From Streptomyces seoulensis (GTDB lineage: Bacteria > Actinomycetota > Actinomycetes > Streptomycetales > Streptomycetaceae), in contig CP054936.1 of assembly GCA_013364255.1 (NCBI GenBank), positions 2,200,853 to 2,264,852 on the forward strand: a DNA stretch of 64,000 nucleotides, written 5' to 3'. The translations under genes and the position numbers were made by a program. Positions 1-9,400 of the stretch are shown here, one piece after another. Numbering within the stretch: position 1 is the first letter of the stretch; every line of letters begins with the position of its first letter. Under the pieces are notes generated by a model, which had not been told where the DNA came from, searched no databases, and saw only the letters and a list, made by a program, of their open reading frames with translations.

Positions 1-13
1 TTCCGTGCCCTTG

Positions 14-31
14 ATGGCAATCCTTTGCCAT
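14..31. repeat. Short inverted repeat
   Basis: ATGGCAA and TTGCCAT form perfect 7-bp arms around a 4-base spacer (TCCT). The element is AT-richer than its surroundings. It could be the tail of a terminator for a gene left of the window or an operator; nothing in the window decides this. Confidence 0.35.
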
Positions 32-88
32 TCCCTCTCACTCAGTGATCACCACGTGACCAACTGTGTGTCGTCTGTGAGGATGTGA

Positions 89-1492
<1,404 letters not shown>

Positions 1493-1530
1493 TCTTGGCG
1501 GAAGGAGTCCTTCCGGGCCAGGATGCCCGG

Positions 1531-2208
1531 ATGAAGGGTGATCTTTTCTCCAGTGAGCACGTGGTACGGCCCGCGACCGCGCCGGGCATGTACGTCGAGA
1601 ACGCCAAGTGCGTGAAGTACGCGGTGGACGGCGAGATGCTCGCCCGCCAGGGCGCGATGGTGGCCTTCCGCGGCGACCTGAGGTTCGAACGCAAGGGACA
1701 GGGCGTGGGCGGCATGCTCAAGCGCGCGGTCACCGGCGAGGGGCTCCCCCTCATGGTGGTGCGCGGGCGGGGCGAGGCCTGGTTCGCGCACGAGGCGCAG
1801 AACGTCTTCGTCGTCGAGATCGGCGCGGGCGACGAGTTCACCGTCAACGGGCGCAACGTCCTGTGCTTCGACGCCTCGCTCGCGTACGAGATCAAGACGG
1901 TGAAGGGCTCGGGCATAGCGGGCGGCGGACTGTTCAACAGCGTGTTCACCGGACAGGGCCGGCTCGGCCTGGTGTGCGAGGGCAACCCGCTCGTCATACC
2001 GGTCACGCCCGACCAGCCGGTGTACGTCGACACCGACGCCGTGGTCGGCTGGACCGCCCGGCTCCAGACGTCGCTGCACCGCTCGCAGTCGGTCGGCTCG
2101 ATGCTGCGCGGCGGCTCCGGCGAGGCGGTGCAGCTGATGCTGCGGGGCGAGGGACATGTCGTCGTCCGGCCCAGCGAGGCCACCGCGCAGAAGCCTCAGC
2201 AGCACTGA
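1531..2208 (+). CDS. AIM24 family protein (formerly DUF124)
   Basis: A 225-residue protein with no signal peptide or membrane segment, matching the AIM24/TerD-associated beta-helix family throughout (Gly-rich repeats such as VVEIGAGDEFTVNG and GGGLFNSVFTGQG). Members are soluble trimeric beta-structures; the mitochondrial member affects inner-membrane architecture, while the bacterial role is unknown. The ATG at 1531 has a weak GGCCAGGA site seven bases upstream. It follows the serine hydrolase by 38 bases and could be co-transcribed with it, though no functional link is evident. Confidence 0.85.
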   Translation: MKGDLFSSEHVVRPATAPGMYVENAKCVKYAVDGEMLARQGAMVAFRGDLRFERKGQGVGGMLKRAVTGEGLPLMVVRGRGEAWFAHEAQNVFVVEIGAGDEFTVNGRNVLCFDASLAYEIKTVKGSGIAGGGLFNSVFTGQGRLGLVCEGNPLVIPVTPDQPVYVDTDAVVGWTARLQTSLHRSQSVGSMLRGGSGEAVQLMLRGEGHVVVRPSEATAQKPQQH

Positions 2209-2307
2209 CGGATCCGGAGGCGCCGCGGGATCTTGACCGGGGCGCCCTCGCCGGGTGAGGGTCGGGGTGGTGCGGACGCCAGCCCCGCGCCGAGGGGAGA
2301 AACCGCC

Positions 2308-3267
2308 GTGATCGGCATCTCGGAGATCGAAGCCGCGGCCGGGCGGATCGCCGGACACGTGGTGCGGACGCCGACGGCGCCGAGCCCCGGCCTGTCCGCG
2401 CTGCTCGGCGTCCCGGTCACCGTCAAGCTCGAACTGCTCCAGCGCACCGGCTCGTTCAAGGCGCGCGGCGCGACGGCGAAGCTGCTGTCGCTGGACGCGG
2501 CGCAGCGGGCCGCGGGCGTGGTCGCGGTCAGCGGCGGCAACCACGGGATCGCGCTCGCGGTGATGGCCGCCGCCCTGGACGTGAAGGCCACGGTGGTCAT
2601 GCCGGCGTCGGCCCCGGCGCGGTCCGTCGAGATCGCCGGGGCCACCGGCGCGTCGGTGCGGCTGACCGACGGCATGGCCGAGGCGTTCGCGACGGCCGAG
2701 CGGCTGCGCGAGGAGGGGCTGACCCTGGTCCACCCCTTCGACGACCCGGTGGTGATCGCCGGGCAGGGCACCGTCGGTCTGGAACTGGCCCGGGACGCCG
2801 GCGAGCTGACCGACGTCCTGGTCAGCGTCGGCGGCGGCGGACTGATCGCGGGCGTCGCCGCGGCGCTGCGCGCGCTGCGCCCCGGGGTGCGGGTGTGGGG
2901 CGTGGAGACGGCGGGCGCCGAGGCCATGTCCCGGGCGCTGGCGGCCGGCGGTCCGGTGCCGGTGGAGCTGTCCTCCGTCGTCACCACCCTGAGCGCTCCC
3001 TCGGTGTCGCGCCTGACCTACGACCACGTCGCCGCCCTGGTGGAGGAGGTGCTGGTGGTCTCCGACCGGGAGGCCGTCCGGGGCTGCCTGGAGCTGGCCG
3101 AGCACGCCAAGGTGTGGACCGAGCCCGCCGCCGGCTGTCTGCTGCCGGCCGCCCGCCGGGTGCGGGACCGGGTCGGTCCGGACGCCCGGATCGGCCTGGT
3201 GGTGTGCGGGGGCAACGCGACGGTCGCGGACGTGCTGGACTGGGCGGAGCGGTTCGGGGTGCGCTGA
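2308..3267 (+). CDS. PLP-dependent threonine/serine dehydratase family enzyme
   Basis: A 319-residue fold-type II PLP enzyme, probably deaminating threonine or serine to the 2-oxo acid. The PLP lysine is K51 in GSFKARGA, the substrate loop is SGGNHG (75-80; the usual form is S(S/A)GNHG), and the phosphate-binding loop is the glycine run at 175-178. It lacks the C-terminal ACT regulatory domain of biosynthetic IlvA, so it is the short catabolic type; racemase or hydroxyaspartate dehydratase activity is possible. The GTG at 2308 is preceded by AGGGGAGA seven bases upstream, which favours it over an upstream TTG at 2233. Its place fits SCO7292 as I remember it. Confidence 0.85.
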   Translation: MIGISEIEAAAGRIAGHVVRTPTAPSPGLSALLGVPVTVKLELLQRTGSFKARGATAKLLSLDAAQRAAGVVAVSGGNHGIALAVMAAALDVKATVVMPASAPARSVEIAGATGASVRLTDGMAEAFATAERLREEGLTLVHPFDDPVVIAGQGTVGLELARDAGELTDVLVSVGGGGLIAGVAAALRALRPGVRVWGVETAGAEAMSRALAAGGPVPVELSSVVTTLSAPSVSRLTYDHVAALVEEVLVVSDREAVRGCLELAEHAKVWTEPAAGCLLPAARRVRDRVGPDARIGLVVCGGNATVADVLDWAERFGVR

Positions 3268-3380
3268 GCCGCCCGGGGCGCGGCCCGGCCGGGCGCCGGG
3301 CGCCGGGTACGGTGTGGGCCGTACGGAGGATGATCACGGTCGGCCGTTTTCGTCCGCGCCCGCGCGGGGACTCGGGCCGC

Positions 3381-4349
3381 ATGGTGCAAATCGGATACAC
3401 GATGATGACCGAGCAGGCCGGGCCCCGGGAGCTGGTCGGCCATGTGGTGCGGGCCGAGGAGGTCGGCTTCGACTTCTCGGTCATCTCGGACCACTACTTC
3501 CCCTGGCTGCGCTCCCAGGGCCACGCGTCGTACGCGTGGAGCGTCCTCGGAGCGGCCGCGCAGGCCACCTCGCGCATCCCGCTGATGACGTACGTGACCT
3601 GCCCGACCTTCCGCTACCACCCCGCGATCGTGGCGCAGAAGGCGGCGACGGTGCAGCTGCTGTCCGAGGGCAGGTTCCGGCTCGGCCTGGGCTCCGGCGA
3701 GAACCTCAACGAGCATGTGGTGGGCGGCGGCTGGCCCTCCGTCGACGTCCGCCACGAACGCCTGGAGGAGGCCGTCGAGATCATCCGCGCGCTGTTCGGC
3801 GGCGGCCACGTCACCCGGCACGGCGCGCACTTCGACGTCGAGTCGGCCCGGCTGTGGGACCTGCCGGACCAGCCGCCGCCCATCGGCATCGCCGTCTCCG
3901 GCGAGCAGTCCTGCGAGCTGGCCGGCCACCTCGCCGACCTGGTCATCGCCACCGAGCCCAAGCCGGGGCTGATCGAGGCCTTCGACCGGCACGGCGGCGA
4001 GGGCAAGCCGCGGGTGGGCCAGCTGCCGGTGTGCTACGACACCGACCGGGACGCGGCGATCGCGCGGGCGCACGACCAGTTCCGCTGGTTCGGCAGCGGC
4101 TGGAAGGTCAACTCCGAGCTGCCGCACCCCGATTCGTTCGACTCGGCGACCCAGTTCGTCACCCCCGACGACGTGGCCGGGTCGATCCCGTGCGGCGACG
4201 ACCCGGAGGCGTTCGTCGAGGCCGTACGCCCCTACGCCGAGGCCGGATTCACCGAGGTCGCCCTGGTGCAGATCGGCGGGGACGCCCAGGAGCCGTTCCT
4301 CGACTGGTCGGCGAAGACCCTGCTGCCCGCGCTGCGGAAGGCCCTCTGA
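3381..4349 (+). CDS. LLM-class F420-dependent oxidoreductase (G6PDH-like subfamily)
   Basis: A 322-residue TIM-barrel luciferase-like protein. The N-terminus MVQIGYTMMTEQAGP and the SDHYFPWL segment are typical of the F420-dependent glucose-6-phosphate-dehydrogenase-like subfamily (the TIGR03557 type), which transfers hydride to coenzyme F420. The substrate cannot be read from sequence. The GLGSGENLNEH stretch around residue 105 is the expected cofactor-binding loop region. I chose the ATG at 3381 because homologues start there, with GGGGA about ten bases upstream; an upstream ATG at 3330 has its Shine-Dalgarno touching the start codon. Confidence 0.85.
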   Translation: MVQIGYTMMTEQAGPRELVGHVVRAEEVGFDFSVISDHYFPWLRSQGHASYAWSVLGAAAQATSRIPLMTYVTCPTFRYHPAIVAQKAATVQLLSEGRFRLGLGSGENLNEHVVGGGWPSVDVRHERLEEAVEIIRALFGGGHVTRHGAHFDVESARLWDLPDQPPPIGIAVSGEQSCELAGHLADLVIATEPKPGLIEAFDRHGGEGKPRVGQLPVCYDTDRDAAIARAHDQFRWFGSGWKVNSELPHPDSFDSATQFVTPDDVAGSIPCGDDPEAFVEAVRPYAEAGFTEVALVQIGGDAQEPFLDWSAKTLLPALRKAL

Positions 4350-4373
4350 TCCGAGATTCACCCGCTCGCCTGA

Positions 4374-4397
4374 GCATCTTGCGCGTTCGGGGGGTAC
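4374..4397 (+). promoter_or_regulatory. Candidate SigB-type promoter of the ssgC-like gene
   Basis: GCAT (4374-4377), a 14-base spacer and GGGTAC (4392-4397) match the GNNT-N14/16-GGGTA(C/T) consensus recalled for the S. coelicolor SigB family. The -10 ends 41 bases before the GTG start at 4439, leaving a leader of roughly 35 bases. Functional use is inferred. Confidence 0.5.
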
Positions 4398-4438
4398 TAG
4401 AGGGCCCTACGTCCTGATGTCCTCGGAGGGCCCCACTC

Positions 4439-4864
4439 GTGAACTCTTTGGTGCACCGGAGCTTGGTCGTGCAGTTGCAGGCGAGCGGCACGGACCGTTT
4501 CCCCGTGCTCGCGCACCTCGGTTACGACGCCGACGACCCGTTCGCCGTCACGGCCGCGTTCAGCCATGACGGCCGGGTGCTCGCCCGCTGGAAGCTGGAC
4601 CGGGAGATGCTCCAGGAGGGGCTGGTCCGTCCGGTGGGCATGGGCGACGTGCGCTTCCACCCGGTGTCGACCGGCCCGTGGGAGGAGCTGTGCATGGAGT
4701 TCTACGGCGACGCGCACCCCGACGGCGGCCGGCACCACGCGGCGGTGTACGTGTGGGCGCCGGCCGTCTCGGGTTTCCTGAAGGAGACCTACCAGGTGGT
4801 GGCGCCGGGCGAGGAGGCGGTCGACGTGGACCACTTCCTGGCCGAGGTGATCGCGGGCGGCTGA
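4439..4864 (+). CDS. ssgC: SsgA-like sporulation/cell-division protein (probable SsgC)
   Basis: A 141-residue SsgA-like protein (SALP), a family restricted to sporulating actinomycetes that positions septation and peptidoglycan machinery. Family signatures are visible: L-x-Y-x-x-x-D-P-F-A-V near residues 27-38, the W-K-L-D-R-E-M-L-x-x-G-L segment near 51-62, and P-V-G-x-G-D-V. The GTG at 4439 has CGGAGGG nine bases upstream. The name SsgC rests on position: my memory is that S. coelicolor SsgC is SCO7289, a few genes from clpP3/clpP4 and RNase H as here. SsgC has been described as antagonising SsgA function. A SigB-type promoter lies just upstream. Confidence 0.75.
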   Translation: MNSLVHRSLVVQLQASGTDRFPVLAHLGYDADDPFAVTAAFSHDGRVLARWKLDREMLQEGLVRPVGMGDVRFHPVSTGPWEELCMEFYGDAHPDGGRHHAAVYVWAPAVSGFLKETYQVVAPGEEAVDVDHFLAEVIAGG

Positions 4865-4963
4865 GCCGTACGGGGCGCCGGGGCGGCCGCGGGGCGTGAG
4901 CCGGCGGCCCCCGCCCCGGCCCCGCGCCCCGCCCGCCGGCTCACCGGGACGTTCGGCGGCGCC

Positions 4964-5467
4964 TCACCGGGACGTGTAGCGGCGCCGCGTCCACAGCGGC
5001 AGCACGAACCAGCACAGCAGATACCAGGCGACCACCGGCGCGAGCAGCCAGGGCACGAAGTCGTCGTGGGTCGCCACCCGCATGATCAGCAGCAGCGCCG
5101 AGGTCATGGTGGCCAGCAGCAGGACGAGGCCGACGAAGGTCAGCCGGGACGCCCAGCGCACCGCCTGCGGCTTGACCCGCCGCCCGGACACGAGCCGGTG
5201 CAGGGAGACCGGGCCGATGAGGGCGCCGGTCGCGGTCGCGCCCAGGACGACCGTGACGAGGTATATCGTCTTGTCGGTGTGGCTCAGCGTCTCGTACTTG
5301 GGCTGGAAGACCACGGTGAGCAGGAAGCCGAAGAGGATCTGCACGCCCGTCTGGGCCACCCGCACCTCCTGGATGAGCTCCCCCCACATCCGGTCGGCTC
5401 GCTCCTCCTCGCTCTCGTCGCGCCCCCGCCGCCGCGCCTCGTCCGTACCCGATCCGGCCACCGTCAC
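4964..5467 (-). CDS. DUF6328 family integral membrane protein
   Basis: A 167-residue protein with a charged, Arg/Glu-rich N-terminus (about 45 residues) followed by four hydrophobic segments: VQILFGFLLTVVF, IYLVTVVLGATATGALI, LTFVGLVLLLATMTSALLLI and LLAPVVAWYLLCWFVLPLW. The family is widespread in Streptomyces with no assigned function. The GTG at 5467 follows GGGAGGGCGGA, a strong ribosome site, and is preferred over an upstream ATG at 5512. It is transcribed away from the small gene at 5618; the shared 150-base gap probably holds both promoters. Confidence 0.75.
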   Translation of the reverse strand: MTVAGSGTDEARRRGRDESEEERADRMWGELIQEVRVAQTGVQILFGFLLTVVFQPKYETLSHTDKTIYLVTVVLGATATGALIGPVSLHRLVSGRRVKPQAVRWASRLTFVGLVLLLATMTSALLLIMRVATHDDFVPWLLAPVVAWYLLCWFVLPLWTRRRYTSR

Positions 5468-5617
5468 TCCGCCCTCCCGTTGCCGCAGATTCGTTCCTTC
5501 GTCCTCGCGCATTCCCCGAGGACGGCGAATCCTGCCTGGTCGGTGCCTGTTTGAGCGATCGGCCGCCGGTTACACGGTCCGGTGACAACGGCAGCCCAGT
5601 CGAGGAGGTCCTGGCCG

Positions 5618-5983
5618 ATGCCCGGCACGCAACTCACGGTGACACTCAGCGGCGGCGAAGCCGCCGACGCCCAGGCGATCGTCAGGGCTCTGGAGGATTC
5701 CTTCGGAGCGCCCGACGACCTGCCCGGCGACGACAAGGCGACCGTCCGCACGGCCACCTTCTCCGCGGCGGCCGAGGGGGCGACCGGCCGGCCCGCGGCG
5801 GCGGAGTCCGGCGGCACGCACGGGGCCGGACGGCTCTCCGCGCCCGTCACCGTCACCGTCCAGGGCACGCCGGAGGCCGTGGCGCGGGCCAGCGAAACCC
5901 TGGCCCGCGCCTTCACCGCGCACGATGAGGGCGCGGCGGCCGGCGACCAGGAGCAGGAGCGGCAGCTGCGCCTGGAGCCGTGA
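5618..5983 (+). CDS. Small acidic hypothetical protein
   Basis: A 121-residue protein that I do not recognise beyond its resemblance to short Streptomyces proteins of alpha/beta layout. The N-terminal part has amphipathic beta-alpha patterning (QLTVTLSGG, then a helix through VRALEDSFGAP). An Ala/Gly-rich low-complexity middle is followed by a second beta-alpha unit (VTVTVQGTPEAVARASETLARAFTA). The tail is Glu/Gln rich. GAGGAGG sits nine bases before the ATG at 5618, so the start is well supported. No signal peptide or membrane segment is seen. Confidence 0.6.
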   Translation: MPGTQLTVTLSGGEAADAQAIVRALEDSFGAPDDLPGDDKATVRTATFSAAAEGATGRPAAAESGGTHGAGRLSAPVTVTVQGTPEAVARASETLARAFTAHDEGAAAGDQEQERQLRLEP

Positions 5984-6016
5984 GCGCGGCCGGGCGCCCG
6001 CCGGCCGGCGGGCCGG

Positions 6017-7000
6017 CTACCAGCGGGACTCGACCTGGTCCTTGACGCGGCGCTCGTACAGATCCCGGATCGCCGTCAGGGTCTCCTCGGTGAGCGGGGG
6101 CATCTTCCCGGCGGCCGCGTTGGCGCGGGCCTGCTCCGGGGAGCGCGCGCCGGGGATGACGGTGGTGACGCCGGGCTGCTGGATGATCCAGCGCAGCGCC
6201 AGCTGGGCCGGCGTGCACCCCTCGGGGGCCAGCGCGGCGAACTCCGCCGCGGCCTCCACACCCGTCTCGTAGTCGACGCCGGAGAAGGTCTCGCCCTGGT
6301 CGAACGCCTCGCCGTGCCGGTTGTAGGTGCGGTGGTCGTCGGCGGCGAAGACGGTGTCCTTGGTGTACTTGCCCGACAGCAGCCCGGAGGCCAGCGGGAC
6401 CCGCGCGATGACGCCGACGCCCGCCTCGCGCGCGGCGGGCAGCACCTCGCGCAGCGGCTTCATCCGGAACGGGTTGAGGATGATCTGCACACTGGCCACG
6501 CCCGGCCGGGCGATCGCGGTCAGCGCCTCGGCGCAGGTCTCCACGCTGACGCCGTAGGCGGCGACGCGCTCCTCCGCCACCAGGGTGTCCAGGGCGTCGA
6601 ACACCTCGTCGCTGGAGTACACCGGCGTCGGCGGGCAGTGCAGCTGCACCAGGTCGATCCGGTCGACGCCGAGGTTGCGCCGGGAGCGGTCGTTCCAGGC
6701 GCGGAAGTTGTCCAGCACGTAGTTCCGCGGGATCTGTTCCAGCCGGCGGCCCATCTTGGTGGCGACCAGCACGTGCAGATCCGGCCGGGAGCTGAGGAAG
6801 GTGGCGATGGTCTGCTCGCTGCGGCCGTCGCCGTACACGTCGGCGGTGTCGAGGAAGGTCACGCCGGACTCGGCGGCGGCCTCCAGTACGGCGAGGGCTT
6901 CCTTGTCGTCCACGTCGCCCCAGTCGGCGCCCAACTGCCAGGTGCCGAGCCCGACGACCGACGCGTGCTGGTGCGACCTGCCGAATTCACGTTCGTCCAT
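6017..7000 (-). CDS. Aldo/keto reductase
   Basis: A 327-residue NADPH-dependent aldo/keto reductase with a complete catalytic tetrad: D51, Y56 (DTADVYGDG), K82 (ATKMG) and H121 (LVQLHCP). The C-terminal NADP-binding stretch VIPGARSPEQARANA is also typical. It belongs to the YajO/Tas-like branch acting on carbonyl compounds; the substrate is unknown. The ATG at 7000 was chosen because homology starts there, although no clear ribosome site precedes it. It ends 33 bases from the small gene at 5618-5983 in convergent orientation. Confidence 0.85.
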   Translation of the reverse strand: MDEREFGRSHQHASVVGLGTWQLGADWGDVDDKEALAVLEAAAESGVTFLDTADVYGDGRSEQTIATFLSSRPDLHVLVATKMGRRLEQIPRNYVLDNFRAWNDRSRRNLGVDRIDLVQLHCPPTPVYSSDEVFDALDTLVAEERVAAYGVSVETCAEALTAIARPGVASVQIILNPFRMKPLREVLPAAREAGVGVIARVPLASGLLSGKYTKDTVFAADDHRTYNRHGEAFDQGETFSGVDYETGVEAAAEFAALAPEGCTPAQLALRWIIQQPGVTTVIPGARSPEQARANAAAGKMPPLTEETLTAIRDLYERRVKDQVESRW

Positions 7001-7079
7001 GGGGCCAGTCTGGCACCCGGGAGCCGTACGCCCCCCTCGGCGGCCCGGACCGGGACGGCAGCTCACCCGGGCAGGGGCG

Positions 7080-7784
7080 TCACCCGGGCAGGGGCGTCAA
7101 CTGGGACTGCACGGCGGGCGCGTACCGCGCCACGAGGTCGTCGAGCGCGCTCGCGCGCAGCCGGGGCCCGCGCGCGATGCCGTACATCGCGCTCAGCCCG
7201 AGCAGGACACCGACGGCGAGTTCGGCGCGCAGCGCGGCGTCCGGGCCGGTGAGCCGCTCGGCGAGGCGTTCGGTGACCTGGGTGCGGAAGTTGGCGCGCA
7301 GGACGTCGCCGCGCTCGCCGTGCAGGGGCGCGAAGACGATGCGCAGGATCGGGTCGGCGCCCCGGTCGCGCTGACCGGACAGGACGTGGCGGACCATGTG
7401 GGCGCCGAGCTCGTCCAGGGGTGCGTCGAACAGGCCGGCCGCGTCGGCCTCGAAGGACATGACGCGGGCGAAGAGGGCGTCCTTGGAGCCGAAGTACTTG
7501 AGGATCAACGGCGGGCTGACACCGGCGCGTTCGGCGATCGCCTTGAGCGTGATGCCGGTGTGGCCCTGCCGGGCGAGGAGGTACCGGGCGGCGGTGAGGA
7601 TGGCCGTCCTGGTCGCCTCGGCGTCCCGGCGGCCGGGCCCGGCCGGGTGCGGCGCGGCTGAGTCGGCGGCTGAGTCGGCGGGCGGGTCGGTGGGTGAGTC
7701 GGTGGGCGGCGCGGAAGCCGTCGGCGAGGCGGCCGGTCGGGGGAAGGCGGTCGGCGGGGTGGAGGCGGCCGGCGGGGTGGTCAT
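7080..7784 (-). CDS. TetR family repressor of the adjacent MFS pump
   Basis: A 234-residue TetR regulator. Residues 1-55 are an unusual Pro/Ala/Ser/Thr-rich, probably disordered extension. The DNA-binding domain follows (TRTAILTAARYLLARQG, then the recognition helix in AERAGVSPPLILKYFGSKDALF), and the remainder is a ligand-binding helical domain. Its ATG overlaps the stop of the MFS gene as ATGA, implying translational coupling, with GGAGGAGG almost touching the start. A conserved start further downstream, after the Ala/Pro tract, is possible. It probably binds the double palindrome at 9306-9347. Confidence 0.8.
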   Translation of the reverse strand: MTTPPAASTPPTAFPRPAASPTASAPPTDSPTDPPADSAADSAAPHPAGPGRRDAEATRTAILTAARYLLARQGHTGITLKAIAERAGVSPPLILKYFGSKDALFARVMSFEADAAGLFDAPLDELGAHMVRHVLSGQRDRGADPILRIVFAPLHGERGDVLRANFRTQVTERLAERLTGPDAALRAELAVGVLLGLSAMYGIARGPRLRASALDDLVARYAPAVQSQLTPLPG

Positions 7785-9271
7785 GCCTCCTCCAGCGCCT
7801 GCTCGCGGGGTCCCGGGGTGCGGCCGGCGGCGCGGCGGGTGCCGGCCCGCTCCTTGTCGCCCGGGATGGTGAGGGCCGCGGCGCACGCGGCGAGGGCCAC
7901 GGCGGCGGCCATCGCGAAGGCGAGCAGATAGCCGTGCAGGGTGGGCACGGGCGTTTTGCCGAGGAGGCTGCTGTGGTGCACGAGGACCGCGGCGACGGCG
8001 GCGCTGGAGACAGCCTGGCCGATGGTGCGCATCAGCACGTTGACGCCGTTGGCGGAGGCGGTCTGGGCGGCCGGGACGGCCCGCAGGATCAGGGTGGGCA
8101 GCGCGGAGTAGGCGAGGGTGGTGCCGGTCGCCACGACGGTCGCGCCGAGGATGATCATCCACAGGTGGCGGCTGTCGGCGATCCGCAGCACATAGCCGCA
8201 GGCGATCACCGCGGCCCCGAGCGCCAGCGTGATCCGGGGGCCGCGGGCCGCCGAGATGCGTGCCGACAGCGGCGAGAACAGCAGCATGGTGACACCGCCC
8301 GGCAGCAGGCACAGGCCGGTGGCGACGAGGGAGAGGCCGAGCCCGTACCCGGTGGCCTTCGGCGCCTGCACCAGCTGCGCCGTGACGAGGGAGTTGGCGT
8401 AGAACGCGAAGCCGGTCAGCAGGGCGGCCACGTGCGACAGGCCGACCCTGGGCCGGGTCACCAGCCGCAGGTCGACCAGCGGCCGGGGCGTGCGCAGCTG
8501 CTGCCACCACCACAGGGCGAGCACGACGACGGCGGCGAGGAACAGTCCCAGCACCCGCTGCCCGGTCCAGCCCCACTGGCTGCCCTGGGAGACGCCAAGC
8601 AGCAGGCACACCAGACCGGCCGCCAGGCCGAGCGCGCCGAGCACGTCGAACCGGCCGGGCTCGCGCACCGGCGACTCGCGCACCGCCCACCACACCCCGG
8701 CCACGCCCAGCGCGCCGAGCGCGCTGGTCAGCCAGAACATGGTGTGCCAGTCGGCGTACTGGACGACCAGCGCGGCCAGCGGCAGACCGAGCGCGGCGCC
8801 GATGCCGACGGTGGAGCTCATCAGCGCGACCGCCGATCCCCGGCGCTCCGGCGGGAGTTCGTCGCGCAGGATGCTGATCGAGAGCGGCACGACGGAGGCC
8901 GCGGCGCCCTGGAGGGCGCGGGCGGTGATGAGCACGGCGATGTCGGAGGAGAGCGCGCACATCACCGAGCCGACGGTCATCAGCGCGAGGGCGGCGGTCA
9001 GCACCCGCCGCTTGCCGTACATGTCGCCGGCCCGGCCGAGCACGGGAGTGAGGACCGCGCCGGCGAGCAGGGTCGCGGTGACCGTCCAGGAGACGGCGCC
9101 CGGTGACGCGCCGGTCAGCCGGGGAAGGTCGGGCAGCAGGGGCACGACGACCGTCTGCATGACGGCCATGAGGATGCCGCCGAACGCCAGCACCGGGATG
9201 GTGAACCGGTCCCGCGGGCGGACGCCGCCGGGCGCGCCGGCCGGGTCGGATATCGGTGCGGGCTGTTCCAT
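7781..9271 (-). CDS. MFS drug:H+ antiporter, DHA2 (14-TM) family
   Basis: A 496-residue integral membrane transporter of the EmrB/QacA type, which uses the proton gradient to export small hydrophobic compounds. Motif A is present as GRAGDMYGKRRVL after the second membrane segment, and the hydropathy pattern allows the 14 segments of the family. The ATG at 9271 has GGAG seven bases upstream. It is the first gene of a two-gene operon with the TetR gene (ATGA overlap), and a 42-bp double palindrome lies 35 bases upstream of its start. The exported compound cannot be deduced; self-resistance or detoxification is an inference. Confidence 0.87.
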   Translation of the reverse strand: MEQPAPISDPAGAPGGVRPRDRFTIPVLAFGGILMAVMQTVVVPLLPDLPRLTGASPGAVSWTVTATLLAGAVLTPVLGRAGDMYGKRRVLTAALALMTVGSVMCALSSDIAVLITARALQGAAASVVPLSISILRDELPPERRGSAVALMSSTVGIGAALGLPLAALVVQYADWHTMFWLTSALGALGVAGVWWAVRESPVREPGRFDVLGALGLAAGLVCLLLGVSQGSQWGWTGQRVLGLFLAAVVVLALWWWQQLRTPRPLVDLRLVTRPRVGLSHVAALLTGFAFYANSLVTAQLVQAPKATGYGLGLSLVATGLCLLPGGVTMLLFSPLSARISAARGPRITLALGAAVIACGYVLRIADSRHLWMIILGATVVATGTTLAYSALPTLILRAVPAAQTASANGVNVLMRTIGQAVSSAAVAAVLVHHSSLLGKTPVPTLHGYLLAFAMAAAVALAACAAALTIPGDKERAGTRRAAGRTPGPREQALEEA

Positions 9272-9305
9272 CGGCACTCCAGCGGACGGCGCGGTATTGA
9301 GATGA

Positions 9306-9347
9306 GGTGAACAGCCATTCACCTTATCGGGTGAATGGCTGTTCACC
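9306..9347 (-). promoter_or_regulatory. Double palindromic operator for the MFS-TetR operon
   Basis: Two 18-bp boxes, GGTGAACAGCCATTCACC (9306-9323) and GGTGAATGGCTGTTCACC (9330-9347), are separated by six bases. Each box is an inverted repeat GGTGAA-N6-TTCACC, and the two boxes are also perfect reverse complements of each other, so the whole 42 bp is one palindrome. It lies 35-76 bases upstream of the MFS start, where a TetR repressor would block transcription. Centre-to-centre spacing is 24 bp, compatible with two TetR dimers. Confidence 0.75.
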
Positions 9348-9400
9348 AACGCCCGTTGGCCGGCGCCAGGCGCCCGGACGGAGTGCGCCGGAGCGTTCCG

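Noticed and set aside
2233..3267. Longer dehydratase from a TTG at 2233
   Set aside because: The GTG at 2308 has a ribosome site and starts at the conserved N-terminus; the extra 25 residues are composition-biased.
3306..3311. GGGTAC before the F420 oxidoreductase gene as a SigB promoter
   Set aside because: No GNNT element lies 14-16 bases upstream.
7080..8960. A 1.9-kb minus-strand frame with the TetR gene at its end
   Set aside because: The N-terminal two-thirds are an out-of-phase reading of the MFS gene; only the last 234 codons are a real gene.
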